Shown piece after piece: positions 20,130 through 28,474 of a stretch of 64,000 nucleotides of DNA (positions are counted from its first letter, which is position 1; every line of letters starts with the position of its first letter). A model generated the notes under the pieces. It was not told where the DNA came from. It saw only the letters and a list, made by a program, of their open reading frames with translations, and did not search any database. The translations under genes were made by a program, and so were the position numbers. Location: contig NZ_CANLQB010000003.1 of assembly GCF_947493125.1 (NCBI RefSeq), forward strand, positions 124,001-188,000. The letters are read 5' to 3'. This DNA is from an uncultured Roseobacter sp. (lineage in GTDB: Bacteria > Pseudomonadota > Alphaproteobacteria > Rhodobacterales > Rhodobacteraceae).

Positions 20130-21908
20130 TCAGACGGTCTGCGGACGCATGTCGTCTTTGCTGATGCCAGCAACTTCGACGGGCTTCTTCATGGCATCCC
20201 GGCGGAACGGATCGCCCAGCTCCTGGTTGATCATGGCTTCAATGAGCGTGGTCACACCGTTCTCCATCTGGTCCTTGATGGCCTGGTTCAACGCGGCGGT
20301 CAGCTCTTCCTGTGTGCGGGCGACCACACCTTTCAGACCGCAGGCATTGGCGATCCCGGCGTAGGAGACCTGCTCGTCCAGCTCAGTGCCGACGAAGTTG
20401 TCGTCGAACCAGAGTGTGGAGTTCCGCTTTTCCGCGCCCCACTGGTAGTTGCGGAAAACGATTTGTGTGATCGCAGGCCATTCGCCGCGGCCGATGGCTG
20501 TGAGTTCGTTGACCGCGATGCCGAAGGCGCCGTCACCGGCAAAGCCCACAACCGGCACATCCGGCTGGCCGATTTTCGCACCCACAATCGCAGGCAGGCC
20601 GTAGCCGCAGGGGCCGAAGAGGCCGGGGGCCAGATACTTGCGGCCCTCCTCGAAGGACGGATACGCGTTGCCGATGGCGCAGTTGTTGCCGATGTCGGAC
20701 GAGATGATCGCCTCGACCGGAAGGGCTGCCTGGATGGCGCGCCATGCCATGCGGGGGCTCATCCAGTCGGGTTTGGCCTTGCGGGCCCGCACGTTCCAGT
20801 CGGTGCCGGGATCGTCCTGCTCGTGGGTGAGCGAGGTCAGCTCCTGCGCCCAGGCGGATTTGGTCTGGGCGATGTGGGCCTTGCGCTCGGCACGGCCTTC
20901 GTCACCGGCGGTGTCGCTCAGCTGTGCGAGGATGCCCTTGGCCACTTTGGCCGCGTCACCGACGATGCCGACGGTGACCTTCTTGGTCAGGCCAATGCGG
21001 TCTGGGTTGATGTCGACCTGGATGATCTTGGCATCTGCGGGCCAGTACTCGATGCCATAGCCGGGCAGGGTCGAGAACGGGTTCAGGCGGGTGCCGAGGC
21101 AGAGCACCACGTCAGCCTCCTTGATCAGCTGCATGCCTGCCTTGGAGCCGTTGTAGCCCAGCGGGCCGGCAAAGAGCGGGTGGTTGCCCGGGAAGGCGTC
21201 ATTGTGCTGGTAGCCTACGCAGACCGGCGCTTCGAGCTGCTCGGCCAGTTTCTTCGACGCCTCGATGCCGCCTTTGGAGAGGACCACGCCGGCACCGTTC
21301 AGGATGACGGGGTTTTTCGCGTTGGACAGCAGCTCAGCCGCTTTGGCGACAGAGGTTTCGCCGCCCGGGGAGGCTTCGAACTCGATGGGATCGGGGATCT
21401 CGATGTCGACCACCTGGGTCCAGAAGTCGCGGGGGATGTTGATCTGCGCGGGGCCGGAGAGGCGCTTGGCCTTGGCGATCACGCGGGTCAGCACTTCGGC
21501 GACGCGGGTCGGGTCGCGGACCTCTTCCTGATAGGCGACCATGTCCTCGAAGAGCTTCATCTGCTCGACTTCCTGGAAGCCGCCCTGACCGATGGTCTTG
21601 TTGGCGGCCTGCGGGGTGACCAGCAGCAGCGGCGTGTGGTTCCAGTAGGCGGTTTTCACAGCCGTGACGAAGTTGGTGATGCCGGGGCCGTTCTGCGCGA
21701 TCATCATCGAGACCTTGCCGGTGGCGCGGGTGTAACCATCGGCCATCATGCCGGCGGAGCCCTCATGCGCGCAGTCCCAGAAGGTGATGCCGGCATCGGG
21801 GAAGATGTCGGAGATCGGCATCATGGCGGAGCCGATGATCCCGAAGGCATGTTCGATGCCATGCGCTTGCAGCGTTTTGACGAAGGCTTCTTCAGTGGTC
21901 ATTTTCAT
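20130..21908 (-). CDS. xsc: Sulfoacetaldehyde acetyltransferase
   Basis: A 592-residue thiamine-diphosphate enzyme, matching the usual Xsc length. The N-terminal ThDP domain contains [13 protein letters not shown] and the catalytic Glu in [17 protein letters not shown] (about 46-62). The C-terminal ThDP motif is [12 protein letters not shown]...FRN at about 460-490. IGSAMMP and WDCAHEG distinguish Xsc from acetolactate synthase. It converts sulfoacetaldehyde plus phosphate to acetyl phosphate and sulfite, the desulfonating step. It sits in the order tauR-xsc-pta-soeABC. Confidence 0.95.
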   Translation of the reverse strand: MKMTTEEAFVKTLQAHGIEHAFGIIGSAMMPISDIFPDAGITFWDCAHEGSAGMMADGYTRATGKVSMMIAQNGPGITNFVTAVKTAYWNHTPLLLVTPQAANKTIGQGGFQEVEQMKLFEDMVAYQEEVRDPTRVAEVLTRVIAKAKRLSGPAQINIPRDFWTQVVDIEIPDPIEFEASPGGETSVAKAAELLSNAKNPVILNGAGVVLSKGGIEASKKLAEQLEAPVCVGYQHNDAFPGNHPLFAGPLGYNGSKAGMQLIKEADVVLCLGTRLNPFSTLPGYGIEYWPADAKIIQVDINPDRIGLTKKVTVGIVGDAAKVAKGILAQLSDTAGDEGRAERKAHIAQTKSAWAQELTSLTHEQDDPGTDWNVRARKAKPDWMSPRMAWRAIQAALPVEAIISSDIGNNCAIGNAYPSFEEGRKYLAPGLFGPCGYGLPAIVGAKIGQPDVPVVGFAGDGAFGIAVNELTAIGRGEWPAITQIVFRNYQWGAEKRNSTLWFDDNFVGTELDEQVSYAGIANACGLKGVVARTQEELTAALNQAIKDQMENGVTTLIEAMINQELGDPFRRDAMKKPVEVAGISKDDMRPQTV

Positions 21909-21979
21909 GCGGTAGGATCCTTGATTGAACAGTGGTGATTCTGGCTTGTGGGTTACTTAGAGGGTTGCGGCTGGCGTCG

Positions 21980-23476
21980 TTAGGGCCAGTTGATGGCTTC
22001 GCTTAAGCCCAGATGGGCCATATCGCGGATTTCATTGGCGACAATGTCGATGCCCTTTGCAATCCGGGTCGCGGGGATCGAGGAATAGGCGAGGCGATAG
22101 TATGTCTTGGGGCGGGCGGGGCCGGAAAAGAAGGCGTGGCCGGGCTCGATCAGCACGCCCTTGGCCTGCAGGCGGCGGGCGAGCTCCTGCGTGTCGACAG
22201 CCTCGGGCGCGCGCATCCAGAAGGAGGAGCCGCCATAGGCGCCCTGGCCCGCGATCTGCAGGCCGTGCGCGGTGAGCGCCTTGGCCATGACCTCGCGCCG
22301 GTCGTGCAGGGCGGCCCCCATGCGACGAATGAGCGCGTCGTGGTGCCCGAGCGACAGGAAATAGGCCGCGGTGCGCTGCACGTGGCCGGGCGGGTGACGC
22401 AGCACGGAGGCGCGCAGCGCGCGGGCCTCGCGGATGAAGGGTTCCGAGCCCACCAGGTAGCCCAGCCGCAGCCCTGGAAAGAGCGATTTCGAGAAGCTGC
22501 CCACATAGATCACGCGGCCTTCGGTATCGAGGCTTTTCAGCGCAGGCGAGGGGCTTTTGAGAAAGGACATCTCGAATTCATAGTCATCCTCGACGATCAG
22601 CGCGTCCATATCGGCGGCGCGTTCGAGCAAATCGTGCCGGCGGTGCATGGGCATGGTGCCCGTGGTCGGGCACTGGTGGCTGGGGGTGGTGAAGATGACA
22701 TCGGTGTCGGGCGGGATCGCGTCGGGGGGCATGCCATCGGCGTCCACGCGGACCGGCGTCATGTGACAGCGGGATTGGCTCAGGATGTCTCTAAGCGCGT
22801 GATAACAGGGGTCTTCCAGTGCCGCGCGGCGGCGTTGGGTGAGCAGCACCTGCGTCGTCAGCCAGAGCGCGTTCTGCGCGCCCAGGGTGATCAGGATCTG
22901 TTCGGGCCGGGCAGCGATGCCGCGCCGGGGCAGGGTGTGCCGCGCGATGAACTCGATGAGCTGCGGGTCGTCCTGGTCATAGTAATCGGTGGTGAGCGCG
23001 GTGAAATCCTTCTGCCCCAGCGCCTTCAGGGCACAGAGCCGCCAGTTGGCGTGATCGAAGAGTGCGGGGTCGGCCTGGCCGTAGATGAAGGGATATCGGT
23101 AGCTGCCCCAGTCGGGCGGCTTGCGCACTGTGTCCCCGCCCGAGAACTTCTGGCCGATCGCGCGGGTCCAGTCGACCGCATCGGGGCCCACTTCGCTGGG
23201 CGCGAAGGCGGGCGGCACCGGCGCGTTGTCAGAGACGAAATAGCCCGAGCGCCCGCGCGATGTCAGATAATCATTGGCGAGCAGTTCGGTATAGGCGATG
23301 GTGACGGTGATCCGGCTGACGCCGAGGTGGGTGGCGAGCTTGCGTGTCGAGGGCAGTTTTTCCCCGCGCTGGAAGCGGCCCGAGAGGATGCCCTGTGCGA
23401 TCATCTGCTGGATCTGCGATTGCAGCGTTCCCTGCGCCTCGGGATGCAGAAAGAATGTCTCGACGGGCAGCGCCAT
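21980..23476 (-). CDS. tauR: MocR-type (GntR-aminotransferase) regulator, TauR
   Basis: A 498-residue MocR regulator. Residues 15-80 form a GntR winged helix (FQRGEKLPSTRKLATHLGVS, residues 36-55). Residues 120-495 are a fold-type I aminotransferase-like domain with the PLP Lys in YVGSFSKSLFPGLRLGY (about 325-341). TauR of Rhodobacter capsulatus activates taurine genes in the presence of taurine. It lies 71 nt upstream of xsc on the same strand. Direct repeats close to the motif I recall for TauR (CTGGACTTAA) occur just upstream and near tpa. Confidence 0.88.
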   Translation of the reverse strand: MALPVETFFLHPEAQGTLQSQIQQMIAQGILSGRFQRGEKLPSTRKLATHLGVSRITVTIAYTELLANDYLTSRGRSGYFVSDNAPVPPAFAPSEVGPDAVDWTRAIGQKFSGGDTVRKPPDWGSYRYPFIYGQADPALFDHANWRLCALKALGQKDFTALTTDYYDQDDPQLIEFIARHTLPRRGIAARPEQILITLGAQNALWLTTQVLLTQRRRAALEDPCYHALRDILSQSRCHMTPVRVDADGMPPDAIPPDTDVIFTTPSHQCPTTGTMPMHRRHDLLERAADMDALIVEDDYEFEMSFLKSPSPALKSLDTEGRVIYVGSFSKSLFPGLRLGYLVGSEPFIREARALRASVLRHPPGHVQRTAAYFLSLGHHDALIRRMGAALHDRREVMAKALTAHGLQIAGQGAYGGSSFWMRAPEAVDTQELARRLQAKGVLIEPGHAFFSGPARPKTYYRLAYSSIPATRIAKGIDIVANEIRDMAHLGLSEAINWP

Positions 23477-23826
23477 GCGGTGAGCCTATACTGGATATAG
23501 ACTGATCGCAATCTGGCCTTAATCAGGCGCGAAATGCCTGATCACTCCTCCCATATGCCCAGTCTGTTTTTTGACCAATTCAACGATTAATGAAACCGTG
23601 GGTATCATTAATGCGCATCTATTGCAAGCGCTGTCATGCGGTATGGGGTCTGTCGTGCGTCGGTCTCGTGTCGTTCCACATCGGTGCGCCGCGCAGGGAG
23701 GGGTAAGCATCTGTTTTTGCTCTGCGGGCGGGGTCTGCGTGATTCCGATGCTGGCTTTGATCCATGTCAGAGACAACGGCGTTTTGAGGGCGCAGACAAC
23801 CCACGCTCCAACAGAAGGATATTGTT
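23477..23826. promoter_or_regulatory. Divergent tauR/ppk2 control region
   Basis: A 350-nt gap with no convincing gene. Three elements are visible. Two direct repeats, CTGGATATAG (23491-23500) and CTGGCCTTAA (23513-23522), resemble the TauR site. A 7-bp inverted repeat ATCAGGC/GCCTGAT lies at 23522-23542. An 8-bp inverted repeat ATTAATGA-N11-TCATTAAT lies at 23586-23612. Short frames in this gap (for example 23571-23885 plus) lack a coding look. The ppk2 ribosome site AAGGATATTGTT is close to its ATG. Confidence 0.6.
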
Positions 23827-24717
23827 ATGAAAGATACGGTACTGGACAAACCAGCCCCGGATCCCGCCGCCACTGCGGGGTTTGAGCAGGACGACTACCC
23901 CTATGACAAGAAGATGGATCGCGGCTGTTACGAGGCTGAAAAGGCTGCGCTGCAGGTTGAGTTGCTGAAGGTGCAGCACTGGCTGCATGAAACCGGGCAG
24001 AAGGTGGTGATGCTGTTCGAGGGGCGCGATGCCGCTGGCAAGGGCGGCACCATCAAGCGCTTCATGGAGCACCTCAACCCCCGCCAGGCGCGCGTCGTAG
24101 CGCTGAATAAGCCCACGGACGAAGAACGCGGCCAGTGGTTTTTTCAGCGCTACATCAAGCATCTGCCCACGGACGGCGAGATCGTGCTCTACGACCGCAG
24201 CTGGTACAACCGGGCGGGCGTGGAACGGGTGATGGATTTCTGCGCGCCGGGCGACTATCTGGAGTTCATGCGCCAGACGCCGGAATTCGAGCGGATGCTG
24301 ACAAGGTCGCGCATTCATCTCTTCAAATACTGGTTTTCGGTCACCCGCGACGAACAGCGGGCGCGGTTTGCATCGCGCGAGACGGACCCGCTCAAGCAGT
24401 GGAAGCTGTCACCCATCGACCGCGCAAGCCTCGACAAGTGGGATGACTATACCGAGGCGAAGGAGGCGATGTTCTTTTATACGGACACCGCCGACGCGCC
24501 CTGGACGGTGATCCGCTCGAACGACAAGAAGCGGGCGCGGCTGAACTGCATGAAGCACTTCCTGTGCAGTTTCGACTATCCGGGCCGCGATGAGAAAATC
24601 GAGGTGACGCCCGATCCGCTGATCGTGCGGACGGCGAGCAATGTGGTCCATTCGGCGGATCACATTCTGGCGTCCTCACTGCACCCGAAGGCGCGCCGCA
24701 AGACGGCATCCGTTTGA
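23827..24717 (+). CDS. ppk2: Polyphosphate kinase 2
   Basis: A 296-residue P-loop kinase. Walker A is FEGRDAAGKGGTIKRF (about 67-82), and the lid/Walker B region is VLYDRSWYNRAGVERVM (about 121-137). SRETDPLKQWKLSPID and TVIRSNDKKRARLN are PPK2 signatures. The family transfers phosphate between polyphosphate and nucleotides (GDP/ADP). Class I single-domain length fits. It is followed 18 nt later by a DUF465 gene. It lies inside the taurine island but has no obvious biochemical link to it. Confidence 0.93.
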   Translation: MKDTVLDKPAPDPAATAGFEQDDYPYDKKMDRGCYEAEKAALQVELLKVQHWLHETGQKVVMLFEGRDAAGKGGTIKRFMEHLNPRQARVVALNKPTDEERGQWFFQRYIKHLPTDGEIVLYDRSWYNRAGVERVMDFCAPGDYLEFMRQTPEFERMLTRSRIHLFKYWFSVTRDEQRARFASRETDPLKQWKLSPIDRASLDKWDDYTEAKEAMFFYTDTADAPWTVIRSNDKKRARLNCMKHFLCSFDYPGRDEKIEVTPDPLIVRTASNVVHSADHILASSLHPKARRKTASV

Positions 24718-24735
24718 AACAGGAAGGAGATCACC

Positions 24736-24975
24736 ATGTCGCATACACCGCATGAATTGGCCGAGGAGTTTCCGGAGCATGTGCAGGCGATGAGCCTGCT
24801 GAAGACCAACGACGCGCGGTTTGCCAAGCTGTCGGAAGCCTATCACGAGATCAACCGGGCAATCCACAGGGCGGAGACCAATGTGGAGCCGACCGATGAC
24901 TTTCACTTTGCGGAGATGCGCAAGGAGCGGTTGCGTCTGAAAGACGAGATCGCTGGCCTACTGACGCAGGCCTAG
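24736..24975 (+). CDS. DUF465 (YdcH-like) small protein
   Basis: A 79-residue, highly charged, helical protein. The pattern HELAEEFPEHVQAMSLLK, then FAKLSEAYHEINRAIHRAE, then RKERLRLKDEIAGLL is that of the DUF465/YdcH family. Function is unknown. It has a GGAAGGAG ribosome site and follows ppk2 by 18 nt, so it is likely co-transcribed with it. Confidence 0.85.
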   Translation: MSHTPHELAEEFPEHVQAMSLLKTNDARFAKLSEAYHEINRAIHRAETNVEPTDDFHFAEMRKERLRLKDEIAGLLTQA

Positions 24976-24989
24976 CGGAGCAGGGGGGA

Positions 24990-25035
24990 GCCCGCAGGCG
25001 GGGCCGGGGCTTTGGCCCCGGCCCCGCCTGCGGGC
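24990..25035. terminator. 21-bp perfect hairpin between convergent genes
   Basis: The left arm 24990-25010 and right arm 25015-25035 are perfect complements with a TTTG loop. The stem is nearly all G/C. No T run follows on either strand, so it is not a canonical intrinsic terminator, but its position between the convergent DUF465 and lipoprotein genes suggests a bidirectional stop. Confidence 0.7.
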
Positions 25036-25041
25036 GCCGCC

Positions 25042-25305
25042 TCAGGGGCAGGCCGCCGTATAGCGGGAGCCGTCCGGGTTCTGGTAGATACAGTTGCGGC
25101 TGCCGGGGCTGGTCGGACGGACCAGCTGGTTGCCGGCGATCGCGCCTGCCGCGGCGCCAACCAGGGCGCCCCGGCCACGGTCGTTGTCATCCAGGGCATA
25201 GCCCACCGCAGCACCGCCGAGGGTGCCCGCGATGGTATTCTGATCCTGCGTGGCGCAGGCCGAGACTGCCGCAATCAGGGGCAGTGTGATAACAAACTTA
25301 CGCAT
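25042..25305 (-). CDS. Small glycine-zipper lipoprotein
   Basis: An 87-residue protein. The signal peptide ends in a lipobox (AVSACA, Cys at about 17). Residues 25-60 form glycine-zipper stretches (AGTLGGAAVGYALDD, then GALVGAAAGAIAGNQL). The C-terminal YQNPDGSRYTAACP has a free Cys. It resembles the small YMGG/glycine-zipper 2TM lipoproteins common in Rhodobacteraceae. It probably sits in the outer membrane; function is unknown. Confidence 0.82.
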   Translation of the reverse strand: MRKFVITLPLIAAVSACATQDQNTIAGTLGGAAVGYALDDNDRGRGALVGAAAGAIAGNQLVRPTSPGSRNCIYQNPDGSRYTAACP

Positions 25306-25482
25306 GAACTTACTCCTTTTCGTATCCTCATAACGCTCAGGCGCGGGCGTGGGTTCCGAGCCGAGAAGCCTGCAGCTCTTTCGCGCGCGGAAAGCCGCCG
25401 AGCCGTTGCCTGTACGATTTGCTTTTGGTCCTTGGGCCCCGCTGTGGCAGGCTGAGCCGGATGAGGCTCAATTGGGGGTGTG

Positions 25483-26823
25483 ATGTCGCGTCATTTGTCG
25501 TTCTGGATCGGGTTTTTTGCCGCGGCCCTCGTGATCGTCCCTGTGGCCGTCGGCGCCTGGGGCGTTACGCAGGGGTTTGCCCGCGACTGGGCTGCAACCT
25601 TCTTCATTGTCATATGCACCATTGTTGGCCTCTTGGTGATCGGTCTGCTGTTTCGCGGGGTGATCCTGCGGCGGCTCACGGGGCGGGCTGAGGCGACGGT
25701 GGAAGACATCTCGTCCACGCTGATTTCGGGCGTGTCGGCAGCGGTTGCGCAGGACCGGGCAACGGCGGAGCGCGAGGCGGACAAGCTCGCCCGCGTGGTG
25801 CTGGGCTGGTACGCCTGGTCGAACTTCTACCGCTGGGTGATTGGCACGGCACTGGCGTTGCTGCTGGCCTTTGCGTCTTTCACGGGGACCGTGCTGCTGT
25901 TCGAGCAGATTGCGAAGCTGGAGGATCAGACCCGCGTGATGCAGGCCCAGCAGGAGCTGATGGACGCGCAGACGCGGTTCATGGAGAGCCAGACGCTGCG
26001 GTTGCAGGAGCAGACCGAAGCGGCGGCGATGCAGAATGAGATCATGACGCTGAGCCTGGTGAACCAGCTGCGCGATCAGATGCTGGCGTCGATCGAGACC
26101 CAACCCTTGGGGGACTGGCTACGGTCATTCGGGTTGGCGGGCGTGGATGAGCCGATTGTGAGCTATGTGACGGAGCGCGAGGCCTGCGGGCTCGGGTTCA
26201 ATCAGGATCACTTGCTGCACTCGCAACCCAGCACGGCGACGCTGGGTGCTATCATTGAGCTGACAAAGAGCGATGCCTTAGGCGGGCGGGTCATCGACGC
26301 ATTGCGGCTATTGACGCAGGATCGGAACGGGGGTGTGGTCTTGGGCGCGCTACTCATTCTGGATAAGATCGGCCAGCCTTATCTGGAGAGTGAAGTGCAT
26401 CTGCGCAGCGTGATGATCACCGATCCTGTGTTTCTGAGCGATCAGGCGTATCGACTCGTATTTCAGGCCTCGTATGTGCCAGCTCTGTTCTGCGGGGCGT
26501 GCCATGTCCATGTCGGAACGTCGGTCTTTTTCAAACGCAGACAACATTCGCTGTCGGGTTTCGGGAACGTCGCTACCCGCCCGGACCCGGAAAAACCTCT
26601 GAATGGGATAACTGTGCTACACCGCGCCGATGGCATCCCACCAGACTGGACCGGTGTTCGACTAAACAAAGGCCCCCATCTTTCTGATGATTTCAGCGCA
26701 TGGCTCACACAGCAAGAGCCTGGACCGGTTTGCCAAGAACTCGTGTCATTAGCTCGGATCAACCCTTTGATAATACCGATGGCGCCGGGTGCGTCCCCCG
26801 CGCAGGGCGCGGAGGACAGATAG
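25483..26823 (+). CDS. Membrane protein of unknown function with coiled coil
   Basis: A 446-residue protein from the ATG at 25483 (a GTG directly before it is possible). Hydrophobic helices lie at about residues 6-26, 38-58 and 120-142. A Gln/Glu-rich coiled coil follows at about 145-190 (QAQQELMDAQTRFMESQT). N-terminal halves like this are found in membrane proteins that carry pentapeptide repeats; here the C-terminal 230 residues show no such repeats. The C-terminal part (26460-26800) is visibly less G+C-rich than its neighbours. It contains FCGACHVHVG, a Cys/His cluster. Its stop lies 2 nt before the convergent tpa stop. I do not recognise the family. Confidence 0.65.
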   Translation: MSRHLSFWIGFFAAALVIVPVAVGAWGVTQGFARDWAATFFIVICTIVGLLVIGLLFRGVILRRLTGRAEATVEDISSTLISGVSAAVAQDRATAEREADKLARVVLGWYAWSNFYRWVIGTALALLLAFASFTGTVLLFEQIAKLEDQTRVMQAQQELMDAQTRFMESQTLRLQEQTEAAAMQNEIMTLSLVNQLRDQMLASIETQPLGDWLRSFGLAGVDEPIVSYVTEREACGLGFNQDHLLHSQPSTATLGAIIELTKSDALGGRVIDALRLLTQDRNGGVVLGALLILDKIGQPYLESEVHLRSVMITDPVFLSDQAYRLVFQASYVPALFCGACHVHVGTSVFFKRRQHSLSGFGNVATRPDPEKPLNGITVLHRADGIPPDWTGVRLNKGPHLSDDFSAWLTQQEPGPVCQELVSLARINPLIIPMAPGASPAQGAEDR

Positions 26824-26824
26824 C

Positions 26825-28219
26825 TTAGCCGAAGACGCGGGTCAGGGCACTGTCGACCGCAGCACAGATCTGGTCGATGTCGTCCTTGGTGGCGATGAGC
26901 GCGGGCGAGAAGCACAGCGTGTTGTTCTTGCCGGGCAGGGAGCGGTTGGTGGCACCGATGATCACCGCCTGGCTCATGCAGTCCTTGACCACCGCCTGTA
27001 CCATCTTCTCATCCGCCGGGTCGCGGCTGTCGCGGTCTTTCACCAACTCGGCGCCGAGGAAGAGGCCCTTGCCGCGCACGTCGCCGATGACGGCGTGCTT
27101 GTCTTTCAGCTCGCCCAGCTTGCCCAGCATGTAGTCGCCCATGGCGGTGGTGTTGCCGAGCAGGTCCTCGTCCTCGATGATGCGCATGTTCTCGAGTGCT
27201 GCCGCCGGGCCTGCGGTGCAGCCCCCGAAGGTGGAGATGTCGCGGAAGTAGTTCATGTGATCACTGGCGTCGTCCTTGAACATGTCGAAGACGGCGTTGG
27301 TGGTCGCGAGGCAGGAGATCGCCGCGTAGCCCGAGGCCACGCCCTTGGCCATGGTGACCATGTCGGGCTGGATGCCGTAGTGCTGGTAGCCGAACCATTC
27401 GCCGGTGCGGCCCACGCCGCAGACGACCTCGTCGATGTGCAGCAGGATGTCGTACTTGCGGCAGATCTCCTGCACGCGCTCCCAATAGCCTTCGGGCGGG
27501 ACGATCACGCCGCCGCCTGCAGTGACCGGCTCGAGGCAGAGCGCGCCCACGGTGTCGGGGCCTTCGCGCAGGATGACCTCTTCGATCTGGTTCGCGGCCC
27601 ATTCGCCGTAGTTCTGATCGGGCGCGCCGTCTTGTTCGTGCTTGCGATACTCCAGGCAGTGCGGCACGCGCACGAAGCCCGGCGTGTAGGGCCCGTATTG
27701 CGCGTTGCGCTCGTCCTGACCGCCCGCGCTGAGGCAGGCGATGGTGGTGCCGTGGTAGTCGCGATCCCGATACAGGATCTTGTGCTTCTTGCCGCCATAG
27801 CGCTTGTGAGCGATCTGGCGGACCATCTTGAAGGCTTTCTCGTTCGCCTCGGAACCGGAGTTGGCGTAGTAGATCCGGTCGAGCCCGGGCATCTTCGTCA
27901 GCAGCTTCTCGGCAAAGAGCGCGCCTGGGATCGAGCCCACGGTGCCGCCGAAGAAGTTCATCTTCACGATCGCATCGCGCACGGCGTCGCCCATGCTCTC
28001 GCGACCGTAGCCCACGTTCACGGTCCAGACCCCGCCGGAGACCGCGTCGATATGTTCGATGCCTTTCTGGTCCCAGACGCGCAGGCCCTTGCCCTCGATG
28101 ATGATCTTGGGGTCGGCGCCGGTGAAGAAGGGCTGGTGCTGGATCAGGTGGTGCCAGACATTCGCGCGGTCCGCTTCGACGACGCGGCTGAGGTCGTTCT
28201 CGTTGAAATTGCCGTCCAT
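26825..28219 (-). CDS. tpa: Taurine-pyruvate aminotransferase
   Basis: A 464-residue class III omega-aminotransferase. Features: IYYANSGSEANEKAFKM (about 116-132), DYHGTT (about 155-160), IDEVVCGVGRTGEWFG (about 243-258) and the PLP Lys in TMAKGVASGYAAIS (about 273-286). It moves the amino group of taurine to pyruvate, giving sulfoacetaldehyde and alanine, the step before Xsc. Location beside tauABC and in the same island as xsc supports the taurine assignment over other omega-transaminases. It is divergent from the FAD oxidoreductase. Confidence 0.92.
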   Translation of the reverse strand: MDGNFNENDLSRVVEADRANVWHHLIQHQPFFTGADPKIIIEGKGLRVWDQKGIEHIDAVSGGVWTVNVGYGRESMGDAVRDAIVKMNFFGGTVGSIPGALFAEKLLTKMPGLDRIYYANSGSEANEKAFKMVRQIAHKRYGGKKHKILYRDRDYHGTTIACLSAGGQDERNAQYGPYTPGFVRVPHCLEYRKHEQDGAPDQNYGEWAANQIEEVILREGPDTVGALCLEPVTAGGGVIVPPEGYWERVQEICRKYDILLHIDEVVCGVGRTGEWFGYQHYGIQPDMVTMAKGVASGYAAISCLATTNAVFDMFKDDASDHMNYFRDISTFGGCTAGPAAALENMRIIEDEDLLGNTTAMGDYMLGKLGELKDKHAVIGDVRGKGLFLGAELVKDRDSRDPADEKMVQAVVKDCMSQAVIIGATNRSLPGKNNTLCFSPALIATKDDIDQICAAVDSALTRVFG

Positions 28220-28312
28220 GGGTCAGGCCTTTCCTTAAAGCGTAGAATCAGGTGAAATCGGGCGGGATACGCTCCGGATTTGACTGACATGACTGTTTTT
28301 CGGGCATCCGCA

Positions 28313-28345
28313 GTAGGGCCAGACGCTGTGCAACGATAGAGCCAG
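28313..28345 (-). promoter_or_regulatory. Candidate TauR direct repeats upstream of tpa
   Basis: On the minus strand CTGGCTCTAT (28345-28336) and CTGGCCCTAC (28322-28313) form direct repeats with a 23-bp period, about 95-125 nt upstream of tpa. They resemble the CTGGACTTAA element that I recall for TauR. No -10 or -35 was assigned. Confidence 0.45.
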
Positions 28346-28474
28346 ATTGAAAGGTATTTCAAGCGAGATCGGTCCATCGCCCTGTTATTGTGGGCCAATT
28401 GACCCTGCGCCGTCAAATCGGGGGCCTGCGTGGCGGCATTGACCGCTGCCGCAATTGTGAGCAACGGATAGCCC

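Noticed and set aside
20130-21908. Acetolactate synthase for the ThDP gene
   Set aside because: IGSAMMP and WDCAHEG blocks and neighbours fit Xsc.
20118-23500. Two long plus-strand frames of about 600 and 495 residues
   Set aside because: Antisense to xsc and tauR, which carry clear catalytic and HTH motifs on the minus strand.
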